From Cristatella mucedo (taxonomy: Eukaryota; Bryozoa; Phylactolaemata; Cristatellidae): a stretch of DNA of 62,000 nt. The notes under the pieces are model-generated. The model ran no database searches. It saw only the letters and a list, made by a program, of their open reading frames with translations, and had not been told where the DNA came from. Positions 10,318 through 30,162 of this stretch are shown here, piece by piece. The stretch covers positions 5,900,001 to 5,962,000 of the forward strand of contig WPIO01000011.1 in assembly GCA_009760855.2 (NCBI GenBank), in the 5' to 3' direction. Numbering within the stretch: the stretch's first letter is position 1; every line of letters begins with the position of its first letter. The translations under genes were made by a program, and so were the position numbers.

Positions 10318-11905
10318 CCGGCCAAATCCCACTGTCCTGCTATTTAAATGCATGGATCCGGTAATGGTGTGCATAACTAACCTCATAAATACGTCATTAG
10401 CATGAGGTCATGTCTCAGAAGCTTTCAAAAAGGCTGTTGTCAGGCAATTCAAGAAAGCAACACTAGACTCAGAGAACTTGAGCAACTTCCGCACAGTCTC
10501 CATTGTACCACTCTTATCAAAGACACAGGGGCAAGTCGTCGCAGAGCATTACTTCCGGTGTATATGCAGATCCAGGTAGAGTCTGCTTGTTTGGCTCTCA
10601 GTAGCTTTTGATGCTATCGATCGCTACGTCCTACTCGAGCACATCTCATCTCCCCTGGGCATCACTGGAAATGCACTGCAATGATTTAAGTCATATCACT
10701 TTGGGAGACTCCAGAGGATTTATGTGAACGGAAACGATCATCCAAGAAACCACTGAAGTCTCAGGGCTCTTTGCTTCGTCCAGCTCTTTTCATGGTTTAT
10801 ACTCTCCCTCTTGCCGATGTAATAGCCAGGTATCTAGACTTTAACTAGGCTTCCACTTTCTATGTAGATAATACTTAGTTGGCCTTTACTTTTATCCGCC
10901 CCAGCCCTCCAGCATGTCGAATTCTCTCAACTCCCTTGCTGCATGTATTGATGACATGTGCTCACAGATAGCAGCACACTTTCTTAAAGTGAATGATGAT
11001 AAAACCAGCTTACTAGTTATGGGCAAACCAAGTGCTCAGAAAGTGGAAAGGCTGATGCTCAAAATAGGCTCTGCCAGCATATCTCCAGATGAATCTGCAT
11101 TAAATCTAGGTATCCTGCTCCAAAGTGATGTGACCTTTCAATTAGACGACCGCATCAGCGCCACAGTCAAGTCTGCCTACTTTCAGCTTGGTAACATTGC
11201 TAAAATTTCGGCTTGCTTAGACAGGGATATTAAAAATAAATTAGGCCTTCTCGGCGGGCTGACTATACGACCATATTAATACTCGTAGTCCGACCCGTGC
11301 GAAATTAGGGGTAGAGGATGCTGTCGCCCAGTTTCACTGGCCTCACATTTGTCGAAGCTTTCGCGATCGATGGCGGTCCCAACGTGGCGACTCGATCGAC
11401 TTGATCTGGCCTCCGGTGCCTCTGCGACATCCTGCAAGCATCCTTCAGGCGAGTTTGCCTACGTTCAGCTACATAACATTGCTGAAATTCGGGCTTTTTT
11501 AGACAGTGATACCAAATAGAAATTGGTCCATGCATTTGTAGCATCCCGTCTCGATTTCTGAAACTCACTGCTTACTGGCCTACCAGCACGTGCGATCAGG
11601 CGATTGCAGCTGGTGCAAAACTTTGCAGCTAGGCTTGTCTGTCGTGAGCGTCGCAGTTGCCACATCACACCACTTCTCGCCAATCTGCACTGGCGCCCAA
11701 TCAAGCAAGGCATCAACTTTAAGGTTCTGTCACTTACTCAATGGTCCCGCCATTCTTTTGCTCCAGCCTACCTGTCGTATCTAATCCCCCGCCAGGCTAA
11801 GCCTCGTACCACCCAATTTTCGGATTTTCATAGTGAACTCAAATCCTTTGGAAACCCGTGCCTCTAGCTCGTAAGCTAAATCCTGGAACTCATGTTCTCT
11901 CTGTC
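10318..11905 (+). mobile_element. Degenerate LINE-A ORF2 copy with internal insert
   Basis: Runs from the segment equivalent to 28740 (ACTGTCCTGCT...) through the RT and C-terminal region, with many stops and frameshifts. The NSLNSLAACIDDM block is at 10914. A LINE segment ending LGNIAKISACLDRD is followed by about 200 unrelated bases (11250-11450), after which a second copy of the same segment (QLHNIAEIRAFLDSD-like) starts. The copy breaks off at CCTGGAACTCATG, in the microsatellite. Confidence 0.8.
11250..11450. other. Unidentified insert between duplicated LINE-A segments
   Basis: About 200 bases with no LINE similarity. They are flanked by two versions of the same roughly 80-base LINE-A segment (11172-11250 and 11450-11530). 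No terminal inverted repeats or poly-A are evident. Confidence 0.45.
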
Positions 11906-12022
11906 TCTCTGTCTCTCTGCCTCTCTGACTCTCTGTCTCTCCGTCTCTCCGTCTCTGTCTCGGTCTCTGTCTCTGCCTCTATCTCATTCACTCTCTCTCT
12001 CCTTCTCTCCCTCTCTCCGTCA
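11894..12022. repeat. (TCTCTG/TCTCTC)n microsatellite
   Basis: Irregular CT-rich array beginning directly at the broken LINE-A end. Confidence 0.9.
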
Positions 12023-13680
12023 TTGTGGAATAATAGCCATTTTCTATATTTTTGAGGCTTAAGCAATTGGAAAATAATACTAACTGCCCGGGAAGAGTAA
12101 ATTTGTATAACGTGTCATGAAAGCGCGATCGTGCTATCTCTCGTTTCGTCGCCCGTCGCGAAGGACTCCGGTTATGCAGTAAACGATCCTGCTCGCTAGG
12201 ATACCTCCTGAGCACCAATAGCGGCCAGTAATTTGGGATGATATTAATGGTATTTTTATGGCAGGCTATTCACATCTATACAGGCACTTGGACCGCATCC
12301 TCGTGCCACGTATTAGTCTGCAGCTTTCAAAAGCGAATTGCTGACAGAGTGCGTCGGATCTCGCCATTTGCTTGCTCTATTCCTTCGACGCCAAGGCGAG
12401 CGCAGTGAGAGCGATCTGCGGCATAGAGAACGACGGTCAGAACCCTAAAGTTCTCGTTACTAAAGGCTTACATCGTTCCGGCGCCTGATTGTATTTTTAA
12501 ATGCAAAAAGCCAATCAGTGGTGTTGAGATGATGACGTACGTCGCTGATGACCCCTCTTGCTGCGGCCTGGCAACGCAGGCAACCAAAGGAGCCGAACAT
12601 GGTTGCATTAAGCTACGAAACCCTTGCGCTTACAGCCACAAAACCCGGATCCTGCCGACGACCTATTGTTTGTACGGCAATTTATCCAGGACTAGCTTAG
12701 GCTCGTGAAAAATCAGGGGAAAGTTCAGCGTTGCATTAAATTCAGGCCTGGATGTTCGTCGACCCAGTTGTAAGTCCAGCCTAGCCGGTGAGCCCGGCCT
12801 ACTGTCGGGTAAGGACTCGCATACCGCGCGACCTCGGTCGTCGAGCGCTTGAATCTTAAAATTCAGTCTCTTTCTGACCATGTCACAAGTGAGGCGTTCG
12901 CTGAGCTTTTATAGCGCCGAGCTCATCGGCTCGCATTATTATCTTGCTGTATAATGTTTCGCGTGCGACGTCTGTTGAGTATCGGCAGTGTGGCGCTGAG
13001 TGACTTCCTTGTTTCTTGTTTGCGATAGGTTTATATTCTGCACGCTTCGCTCCCCCCCCCCAGTGTTCCCAATCGAAAGCTCGCCGGTGCACAATGGCGG
13101 GCGGAAAAAGCAGTTTTATTATGTAAATTAACCGGCATGCGTGAAAAATCTCAGAAAACTTTAGCTATGTTTTGGAGGGCTGGCCAAGGTGTCCGCTGAC
13201 CCCGAGCATGTGAGCACGCCTCACTGGCTGCCAAAGTTAAGAGTTCTCGGTCAATCGAGCAACATCTGTTTAGGAAGAAAAAAAAGAAAAGCGTATGTCA
13301 AAGTTATTTTTAATAATTGTTCTAATAACGAAATAATCTCATTGTACGATATACATTCGTCAGCTCCGGGTAGCGACTTGAGCTGCATGCACGGAACGTA
13401 CTGACATACTGGCCGGCTTTAAATCTATCGACTATATAGCAAGCTCCGTGAAGAATCCCGGGTAGACTGTATCTATGCATGTCTATCGCTTACCAAAAGG
13501 AACGCAAGGCCTGTTGCAGCTACAAGTGCCAATTAGCTAATGATTTCACACTCTCCTTTGTTTACACGACGGTCGCGACGTCGCACCGGTACCTCGCATA
13601 ACGCCGAGGGCATAATGCGACAGACAGCGACGGACCGACTCACTAACCAAACCGAGCTCATTGCAGGGGTTAACTATTTC
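12023..13680. other. Unassigned intergenic sequence
   Basis: No gene, RNA or repeat family is recognised. CACAATGGCGGGCGG at about 13089 is another YY1-like motif. A C9 run lies near 13052. Confidence 0.3.
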
Positions 13681-14350
13681 AGCACCAGCAGCCAGTAACA
13701 GCTGTCGCCGTTTGGCCGCCTCCTTTACGCGGCGACAGAAGAGCCGCCGCGGCTACCGTCGCGCTGCTTTCGGTGGGCACTAGAGAAATTCCTGCGGCAG
13801 GGCTCAAAACGCGCGCTCGCGCGCTACGCGCTACGTCGCGCGCGAGCGCCGCGCCCGCCGCCTGCGCCAAGAGACGGACGCAGCAGCTGCGGCGCCGCAG
13901 CCGGAGCGACGGAAGCTGCGGCGGCGGCGTCCCTGCGAGGCCTGCGCGGCGCCGCAGCTGCTCGCTCGACGCGCTTCCGGTAAATCGGGCGCCCTTCAGA
14001 AGAAAGCTCCTTGCTCGGGGCTTGGTAAACTGGCGGCGGCGGCGGCGACGACGGCTTCGCGGTACAACGCGGCGGCTTCGCTGTGCGACATTTCCAGCGA
14101 CTCGCGGTCACACCGCGCTCGAGTTCGCGGTTTAGCCCCCTCGCTACAACCCTCCACGCCGAGAAAAATCACGACTGCACGCTGCTTGTTTCGGGGCGTT
14201 CAAGCACGTTCAAGCTCGCAGCCCGCCAGAGGCGCCAACTCGTCGATTGGACAGGTCGTGGCAACGGCCAACGTCGTATCGTGCGCGCGAGCGACGCGGT
14301 CGGATCCGGATTGAAGACCGCCGAGAGGTCGCCATCTCGGGGCCCGCGAT
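13681..14350. promoter_or_regulatory. CpG-rich block downstream of TMEM64
   Basis: Dense CpG and GC sequence just beyond the 3' end of TMEM64. It includes a perfect 12-bp inverted repeat, GCGCTCGCGCGC at 13813-13824 with 13838-13849 (13-base loop). Open frames on both strands are composition artefacts (Ala/Arg/Pro). It may be the promoter island of an unseen neighbouring gene. Confidence 0.35.
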
Positions 14351-14372
14351 AATAGACGATAGACATAAATCA

Positions 14373-14378
14373 TTTATT
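14373..14378 (-). terminator. Possible TMEM64 polyadenylation signal (distal)
   Basis: AATAAA on the minus strand, about 545 bases past the TMEM64 stop codon. A nearer AATAAA lies at 14648-14643. Either would place the 3' end before the CpG-rich block. Confidence 0.4.
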
Positions 14379-14642
14379 ATTTGAATAAATTAATAATAGT
14401 TAAAACACTGTCATAATGGACAGCAGCGGAGGAGTCGGATAGCTGGGGCCGAGCTCCGGTTGGGCTCGGCTGCCAGCAGCAGAACCGAGGCACGGCTTCC
14501 TCACGGAGGCAACGATGAGAGAAAATGGGGCGGGAAAGAGAGCATAAACGATACGCCAACAGAATGAGGCTATGCGAAATCAAGACTGTGGCTTCGCCCA
14601 ACGTACGCGTGGGTCTGCCAAGACCTAAGTTGAACTTCAAAT

Positions 14643-14648
14643 TTTATT
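14643..14648 (-). terminator. Possible TMEM64 polyadenylation signal (proximal)
   Basis: AATAAA on the minus strand, about 275 bases past the TMEM64 stop. Use of this site would give a 3'UTR dominated by the (GA)n tract. Confidence 0.45.
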
Positions 14649-14814
14649 ATTACAAGCCAATTTCCAAAAGAATTTCATAAAATTTAACAGAGCATAAATA
14701 AAATAAATGACGCTATGGAACAAGCGCTTTGGCACTAACGAGCGAATTTGGCGAAGTTCGTCGACGGGTGGGGGGTGCAGTAGCTGCAGAGACAATTTAA
14801 CTGGCCTCTCGCAA

Positions 14815-14818
<4 letters not shown>

Positions 14819-14882
<64 letters not shown>
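14819..14882. repeat. (TC)n microsatellite in TMEM64 3'UTR
   Basis: Uninterrupted TC dinucleotide run. In TMEM64 mRNA sense it is (GA)n, starting about 40 bases after the stop codon. Confidence 0.95.
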
Positions 14883-14885
<3 letters not shown>

Positions 14886-14922
14886 GCATCTTAAACTAAC
14901 GACGTAAGCCACTTCCAGCTGA

Positions 14923-24267
<9,345 letters not shown>

Positions 24268-24279
24268 CTCAGCGAGCGC

Positions 24280-25620
24280 TCAGCAGCAGCAGTAGCAGCC
24301 GAGTCTGCAGCCGGGCAGTCGGTTCGAGGAAGCTGTATCGAGCCGGCCACGCATAGCCGATCGCTGGCCAACTTCGACGGCTGCCCCGACACGCGGGCCT
24401 CCAGTGGCTCCGATCGGCGCAGGCGCGCCTCTCGGCGCTGCAGCGCCAGCGGCCGGCGAAGTAGCACCAGCAACGCCCGACGACGCCAACAAAGACCAAT
24501 ACACGCGAAGATGGGGGCAGCTGCTCTGGTCTGCGTTCCCGATGCGACGACACAGCGGAGTCTCAGGCCTGGCTACCGAGGCAGATCTGCTGCGATGCCG
24601 CTTCGACAGTCATCGGCTCGACAACGGAATCCGCATCTGTGGGTCCGGCCGGCGACAGGCTATTGCGACCGCTAGCTACTGCGAGCCGTCGAGGCTGGAT
24701 AAGGTTCAACCGCAGCCGGCGGCGCGGCTGACTGCAATGTCCGGGTCAGAGGGCAGCTACTCACGTGAGGATCGTAATTCGCAGGCGGAGGCCGCACCGT
24801 AGCCGCCGCCCGGGTACCTCTCGCCTGAACCTCGACGCCGAAGTCCGCTGCGAAACCTAAGCTACCGTCGCCATCGAGCTGGACTTTGTGCGATTCTGGT
24901 GGGGGTGGCGCTCTGATCCTATCGCAACTCGACGCTCGTCACTTATCTAGCACCGCCTATCGAGTGCCGTCAGATGCTGTACGGACGAGCGAGTGTAAGA
25001 GCTCCGATTATGGCGACCGAAGGACGTTCGCGGAAGAGCGATCCGCGTCCTTGGCCAACTAGGTAGTAGAGTCGGAACTTGGCGTCCACTTCTGCCCGGC
25101 AGGCCGGCGAAAACCGGCGAGCTCGCGGCAGCCGTCGAGCTGCGATCGAAGCGCGCAGCCGCTCGACGATCTTTTGCCGCCGGCACTCCCTGCACGCCTG
25201 CCGGCGCGCCGAAGTGGCACGAGCAGGGGGGGGGGACAGCGCTCGCCTTTCGCCGACGCCGGGGGTCACGAATCGGGCGCGAACGGCTCGGGGCGGTGCC
25301 GCCTGCAACGCTCTGCGAGCGTTGCGGCCCGCCCGCAGCCGCCAGTCGCAGTCCCGACGCCCATTATGCGGCTCATTATTTGCGGGCTAATGAGAAAATC
25401 ATGCAGCGGTGCCGGCGCTCCGGAAGTGAGCCCCGGTTTCTGCGAACCTCCGGGCTCGGCTTGCCTGCCCGTGTGGAATCGCGAGGCGCTCTTACCGCGT
25501 TACCGTGAAGAAAGAACGGCGGCTGAGCTTCGGACCGCGCTATGCACAGCGCCGAAGCTCGGGTGAATGCGTCGGGGCGGATGAGTCCCGCCCACTCGCT
25601 ACTGGCGCTCGCGAGATCGC
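24280..25620. promoter_or_regulatory. TMEM64: CpG-rich block at TMEM64 5' end
   Basis: Very CpG-dense sequence starting just upstream of the TMEM64 ATG and extending about 1.3 kb, as expected for an island promoter plus 5'UTR. No TATA box is seen near the ATG. A bidirectional promoter is possible, but I see no diverging gene on the plus strand. Confidence 0.5.
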
Positions 25621-25724
25621 CCCGCACCTGCCTATCTGCTATGCCACGATAGAGCTCTCGGTATTAAGAAAGCAAGTCCTTCAAGCTGGCCATCGCTAGA
25701 CCAATGGTTTGAAAGCCTGGATTG

Positions 25725-26020
25725 CGATTCATGGGTCCTAAGCAAACTACCGCCAAGTTTCCAAGATTCTTGAAGAAATGGTTGCTATGCAACTTGTAGC
25801 ACACGCTGAAAAGAATAAAGTGTCAGGAACATTTCAGTAGGAATTTAAGCGACACCGCTCCATTAAAACGGCTCTACTCCGTGTAGCTAACAACATCCCA
25901 TGCATCAACGATGACGGGAATGTCACTAACCTCGCCCTGCTAGATCTATCAGCTGCCTTCGACTCTATCGATCACGATATCCTACTTGAACGACTGAGAA
26001 CAACGATCGGTCTGGCAGAG
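25725..26020 (+). mobile_element. LINE-C RT fragment
   Basis: Reads (with frame damage) NYRQVSKILEEMVAMQL, HRSIKTALLRVANNI and NLALLDLSAAFDSIDHDILLERL, covering RT motifs up to motif A (LLDLSAAFD). It differs clearly from LINE-A (LFDLLAAFDTIDH), so it is another CR1/L2-type family. It is truncated on both sides and abuts SINE-1. Confidence 0.75.
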
Positions 26021-26025
26021 GAGGT

Positions 26026-26210
26026 GAGCCGTGATGGCACACTAGGTAAGGCGGTTGCTTTCACGACCTTGGTCGAAAGGTCGTGGGTTCGATTCCTGCT
26101 GTGGGCGATTCTTTATCGCCACTGCAAGCGGTGGTGATAGCCGTAAAGGCTCCACTGTCGCTATACAAAAAGAGGCTGTTAAATCAGCTAGGATTTATTT
26201 TTATTTATTT
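26026..26210 (+). mobile_element. SINE-1
   Basis: GAGCCGTGATGGCACACTAGGTAAGGCGGTTGC, palindromic CACGACCTTGGTCGAAAGGTCGTG arm, B box GGGTTCGATTCC, body, GTTAAATCAGCTAGGATTT and an ATTT-rich tail. Essentially complete. Confidence 0.88.
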
Positions 26211-26639
26211 AGAGGAGGTACTGGCGTGGTTCGATTCGTACTAGTTTGATCGTGTTCAATCCGTGACGTGTGGATAGGGTTCCTGGTAACTGTTTAACAA
26301 TAACATTAAATCAGCTGTTTTTCACCCAAAATCAAGAAGCAGTAAGCACCTGTTTTTTCAAACTGTTTTACTTTTCTAAAGAAAGTTTGTATGCAAAAAG
26401 ACACTAAAACTGAAGCTCCAGCATTCAGTATGGAGATTAAAATATGTACAAAAAAACAAGTTTTTACACTTTCTTTCGAATGTGTTAGTAATTTGCTATG
26501 ATCATTTTTATCAATTCGGCCAAAAAATAAAATTAAAGTACAATTCGGCAAAAATTAGTAACATATTAAGATAATTGATCTTGTGCCATTTTGTGCCATC
26601 AACCGATCGTTGATATTTTTTCAGCCATGTCTTCAGTTT

Positions 26640-26975
26640 CGGAATACGCCGCAAAACGAAAAATCCAACTACAGAAGAGTTGGAAGGTCAATGGAGACGA
26701 TGCAATAAAATCATCACATGTTATGGAAACTCTACAACAACGTTGAAAAATCATCTGAAAATACATGTAATTGATTTTGATAAACGTGCTTGTGGGTATA
26801 CATCCAAGGAAGAGCTCGTGAATAATAAGAGAACAAAAATCGATTGCCAATTTGCCGATTTCCAGCACTCGCCTCTTGACATAGAGGGCTCTAACGCGCG
26901 TTCGTGTTCGTTGCAGAATTCTTCCAAAAATCGAAGTTCTTGCGAACATCGTATGCGGAAACGATACAGCTAAGA
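26640..26975 (+). pseudogene. hAT transposase N-terminus with BED-type zinc finger
   Basis: The open frame reads ELEGQWRRCNKIITCYGNSTTTLKNHLKIH (in two runs: ELEGQWRRCNKIITC then YGNSTTTLKNHLKIH). This matches the BED finger pattern C-x2-C...G-x-T-x2-L-x2-H-x4-H. The first Cys is replaced by Trp (TGG in place of TGY), so the finger is broken. A continuation to about 26973 stays open. The rest of the protein is displaced about 4 kb downstream by LINE insertions. Confidence 0.65.
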
Positions 26976-27322
26976 TCTGTCTGAATTTATTCTGATTGTT
27001 ATTTGACCATAGCGAGTAAGAAATTACGTGCCTATGGATATCTAAACGCTTATCGCTTCGGGCTGCTGGGTCTCCCACGCCGGCGGCTGCCTTAGCTACG
27101 CCGGCGGCTAGTAACCTGCTTGTTAGTTATGATCGTCAGCAGCTGCTATCGCTTCGTCGTCGTAGATCAAATGCATTCCTAGATATTATTGTTGTTGCTA
27201 AGATTCATGAACTATGCATTAACAAAAGAAAAGCACCCCGTAGCCGCCGCGGTAGCCACAATCACCAGGTCCTACGCCGCTCGTTTGGCGGGAACTGTGA
27301 GCTGAGTACCCGCTCGTTTGGT

Positions 27323-28170
27323 ATGGTATTCCTAGCATTGTGTCGAACCGCTCAGCACGCTCCCACGTGCGTCACTGTTAATCTCTCTAACTTAGTGGTC
27401 ATCAGGCCTGTCGTAACTCCATCAGCCAGACTTAACGCTTGCCATTGGAATCCTCGCTCAATGTGCAATAAATCTCTGTTAACAAGCGACCTCATTTTTG
27501 AAAATGGTATTGACCTGCTCGCCCTAACTGAAACTTGGCTAAAATAAAAAAAACTGCCCGACAATTACAGATGTTACCCCTACTGGTTTCTCGTTCTTTC
27601 ACTACCCTAAATCAATCATAACTGGAGGTGGAGTTGCTCTTATCGTTCGCTCGAAATTCTACTTCAAGCCATTTGCAGTACCCTCGAAGCAGTCTTTTGA
27701 ATCAATTGTCTCGGTCTCATCCGAAACGAAGCTACCGATAGTGACAGTAGTCTATCGTCCACCAGGCACCAAATCCTCCTTTATCTCAGATTTCTCCGAT
27801 CTCATTTCGATTCTGTGTACAAGAAATTGATCCTTCCTCGTTATGGGGGATTTCAACGTTCACTTCAATAACTTATCTGACGCCTTCAGCACTGAATTTC
27901 GTGCATTGACTGACTCGTTGTCTCTTGTGGCTCATGTGCATGGCCCTACTCACATCAAGGGTCACACTCCACCAGATTTTCTCATGCAACTGCACTTTGT
28001 CATAACCAATTATTACCAAATCCCGAGTATCTGACCACATGCAGATCTCATTCAATCTACAGTGTGTGCCCACCTCCTCCTCAAAAATAACCGGCGAATC
28101 GCGAAACCTCAAGACCCTTGACATCGACGCTGTCCGTGCTTGAATATCTGCTTCATCTCTGCTGCTCAGT
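27323..28170 (+). pseudogene. LINE-A endonuclease domain, frame-broken
   Basis: Contains the exonuclease/endonuclease/phosphatase-fold landmarks IDLLALTETWLK (about 27510), VYRPPGTKSSFISDFSDL (about 27750) and GDFNVHFNNLSDAF (27846), with THIKGHTPPDF downstream. In-frame TAA after ETWLK, TGA before SFLVMGDF and frame changes mean it cannot be translated as one protein. Confidence 0.8.
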
Positions 28171-28191
28171 CCTCCCTCCGATCTGTCATCA

Positions 28192-30162
28192 TTGGTTGAC
28201 AGCTACAACACGACACTAGCTGACACGCTCAACGAGTTTGCACCTCTGACAAAGCGTACTGTGCGCCCTCGCCCAGACGGCCTATGGTTTACCACAGACA
28301 TTAAACTAGCCAGGTCTACTAAACCAAAGCTTGAAAAGGCATACAAAAGATCCAGACTAACTGTCCATCGACAGGCATATGACGACTGCTGTAAGTCGTA
28401 CCAATCGATCCTAGCAAAGGCCAAGTCTAGCTTCTATACAAACATTGTTGAATCGCAGATGCACAATCCAAAAATGCTGATGTGGACGATAAACCATCTC
28501 CTCAACCGTTCCCGGATTAGCTCCTTACCTGATGATCCTTGTGATGATCTAGCCGATCATTTCTCTCGATTACTTGTGCAGAAGATAGACAAGATCAGGG
28601 AATCCATCCTGGCAATGACAACATCCCCACTAGAATTCTGTTCCACGGTTCCTGGCTGGGCCTCAATGTCTGCATTTAATCAGGTCACTAGTGAGCGCAT
28701 CTTGAAGTTCATATCCCGATCAAAGAAGACAACAAGTCCTTTTGACAATATTCCCACTGTCCTGCTCCTACGTTGCATTGATCTGCTGCTGCCATGCATA
28801 ACTAACATCATTAATATGTCATTAGCCTCAGGTCTCATGTCCCAGCAACTTTCAAAAAAAGCTGTAGTCAGGCCACTTCTCAAGAAAGCGACACTAGACC
28901 AAGAGAACTTGAGCAACTACCGCCCAGTCTCCCTTCTACCATTCCTATCAAAGACACAGGAACGGGTCGTGGTGGACCAGCTGAACTCATATATCGAAAC
29001 CTCACACCTTGCTAGTAAGTTCCAGTCTGGCTTTAGAGCTAATCACTCCACAGAGTCAGCATTGCTTCGGGTATACAACGACCTACTTAGGAATGCAGAC
29101 ATGGGTAGAGTGTCTCTGCTTGTTTTGTTCGATCTTTTGGCAGCTTTTGATACCATCGATCACAAAGTTCTTCTAGAGCGCTTCTCATCTCGTTTTGGCA
29201 TCACTGGCACTGCTCTGAAGTGGTTCAGGTCCTATCTGAGTGGGAGACTCCAGAGTATTGACGTGAATGGACAAAGATCATCTGAGGTACCTCTGAAATA
29301 TGGAGTACCTCAGGGCTCCGTGCTAGGTCCGGTTCTTTTCACGGTTTATACTCTGCCTCTTGCTGATGTGATTGCCAATCACAATCTAGGTTTTCACTTC
29401 TATGCGGATGACACTCAGTTGTACCTTTGCTTTGATCCCTCCCAGCCTTCGAGCACCTCAAATTCTCTCAACTCACTTGCTGCATGTATTGATGACATCC
29501 ACACATGGATAGCAGCAAATTTTCTAAAACTAAACGATGATAAAACTAACTTACTAGTTATGGGCAAACCCGGTGTGATTCACAAACTGGAAAGGCTGTC
29601 TTTCAAAATTGGTTCTGCCAGCATATCTCCAGTTGAATCAGCTCGAAATCTAGGTGTCATATTCCAAAGCGACCTCTCGTTAGACGATTATATCAGCTCC
29701 ACGGTCAAATCTGCCTATTTTCAGCTTCATTACATTGCTAAAATTCGGGCTTGTTTAGATAAGGATACCACGTCCAAGTTGGTCCATGCATTCGTGACAT
29801 CTCGTCTCGACTTCTGCAACTCACTTCTTACTGGCCTACCAGCATGTGCGATCAGGCGATTGCAGCTGGTGCAAAACTCTGCAGCTAGGCTTGTCTGTCA
29901 TGAGCGTTGCAGTTGCTACATTACTCCACTTCTCACCGACCTGCATTGGCTACCAGTCAAGCAACGGATTGACTTCAAGGTTTTGTCGCTCACTTTTAGG
30001 TCCCTTCATTCTATGGCTCCAGCCTATCTCTCCGACATACTCCCCCATCAGGCCAAGCATCGTACCACCCGCTTTTCTGAATCCAACAGTCTAGAGATAC
30101 CTCATGCAAACTTCAAATCTTTTGGAGACCGTGCATTTAGTCGTATGCTCCCAAAGCCCTGA
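28192..30162 (+). CDS. LINE-A ORF2 fragment: reverse transcriptase and C-terminal region (656 codons)
   Basis: Open for 656 codons but without an ATG at its left edge; it continues the upstream endonuclease after disabling mutations. Blocks in order: RT entry NYRPVSLLPFLSKTQERVV (about 242-260), FQSGFRANHSTESALLRV (about 278-295), motif A LVLFDLLAAFDTIDH (about 312-326), motif [13 protein letters not shown] (about 371-382) and motif [11 protein letters not shown] with the catalytic YADD (about 403-406). Then the C-terminal blocks LLVMGKP, SRLDFCNSLLTGLPACAIRRLQ, NSAARLV and DLHWLPVKQRIDFKVLSLTFRSLHS. All three RT aspartates are present. Compared with the copies at 21641 and 50061, one base is missing at about 30140 (TTTAGTCGT versus TTTAGCTCGT), which shifts the frame and removes the normal C-terminal end. 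The reverse transcriptase would act in target-primed retrotransposition; this copy is inactive. Confidence 0.88.
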   Translation: MVDSYNTTLADTLNEFAPLTKRTVRPRPDGLWFTTDIKLARSTKPKLEKAYKRSRLTVHRQAYDDCCKSYQSILAKAKSSFYTNIVESQMHNPKMLMWTINHLLNRSRISSLPDDPCDDLADHFSRLLVQKIDKIRESILAMTTSPLEFCSTVPGWASMSAFNQVTSERILKFISRSKKTTSPFDNIPTVLLLRCIDLLLPCITNIINMSLASGLMSQQLSKKAVVRPLLKKATLDQENLSNYRPVSLLPFLSKTQERVVVDQLNSYIETSHLASKFQSGFRANHSTESALLRVYNDLLRNADMGRVSLLVLFDLLAAFDTIDHKVLLERFSSRFGITGTALKWFRSYLSGRLQSIDVNGQRSSEVPLKYGVPQGSVLGPVLFTVYTLPLADVIANHNLGFHFYADDTQLYLCFDPSQPSSTSNSLNSLAACIDDIHTWIAANFLKLNDDKTNLLVMGKPGVIHKLERLSFKIGSASISPVESARNLGVIFQSDLSLDDYISSTVKSAYFQLHYIAKIRACLDKDTTSKLVHAFVTSRLDFCNSLLTGLPACAIRRLQLVQNSAARLVCHERCSCYITPLLTDLHWLPVKQRIDFKVLSLTFRSLHSMAPAYLSDILPHQAKHRTTRFSESNSLEIPHANFKSFGDRAFSRMLPKP

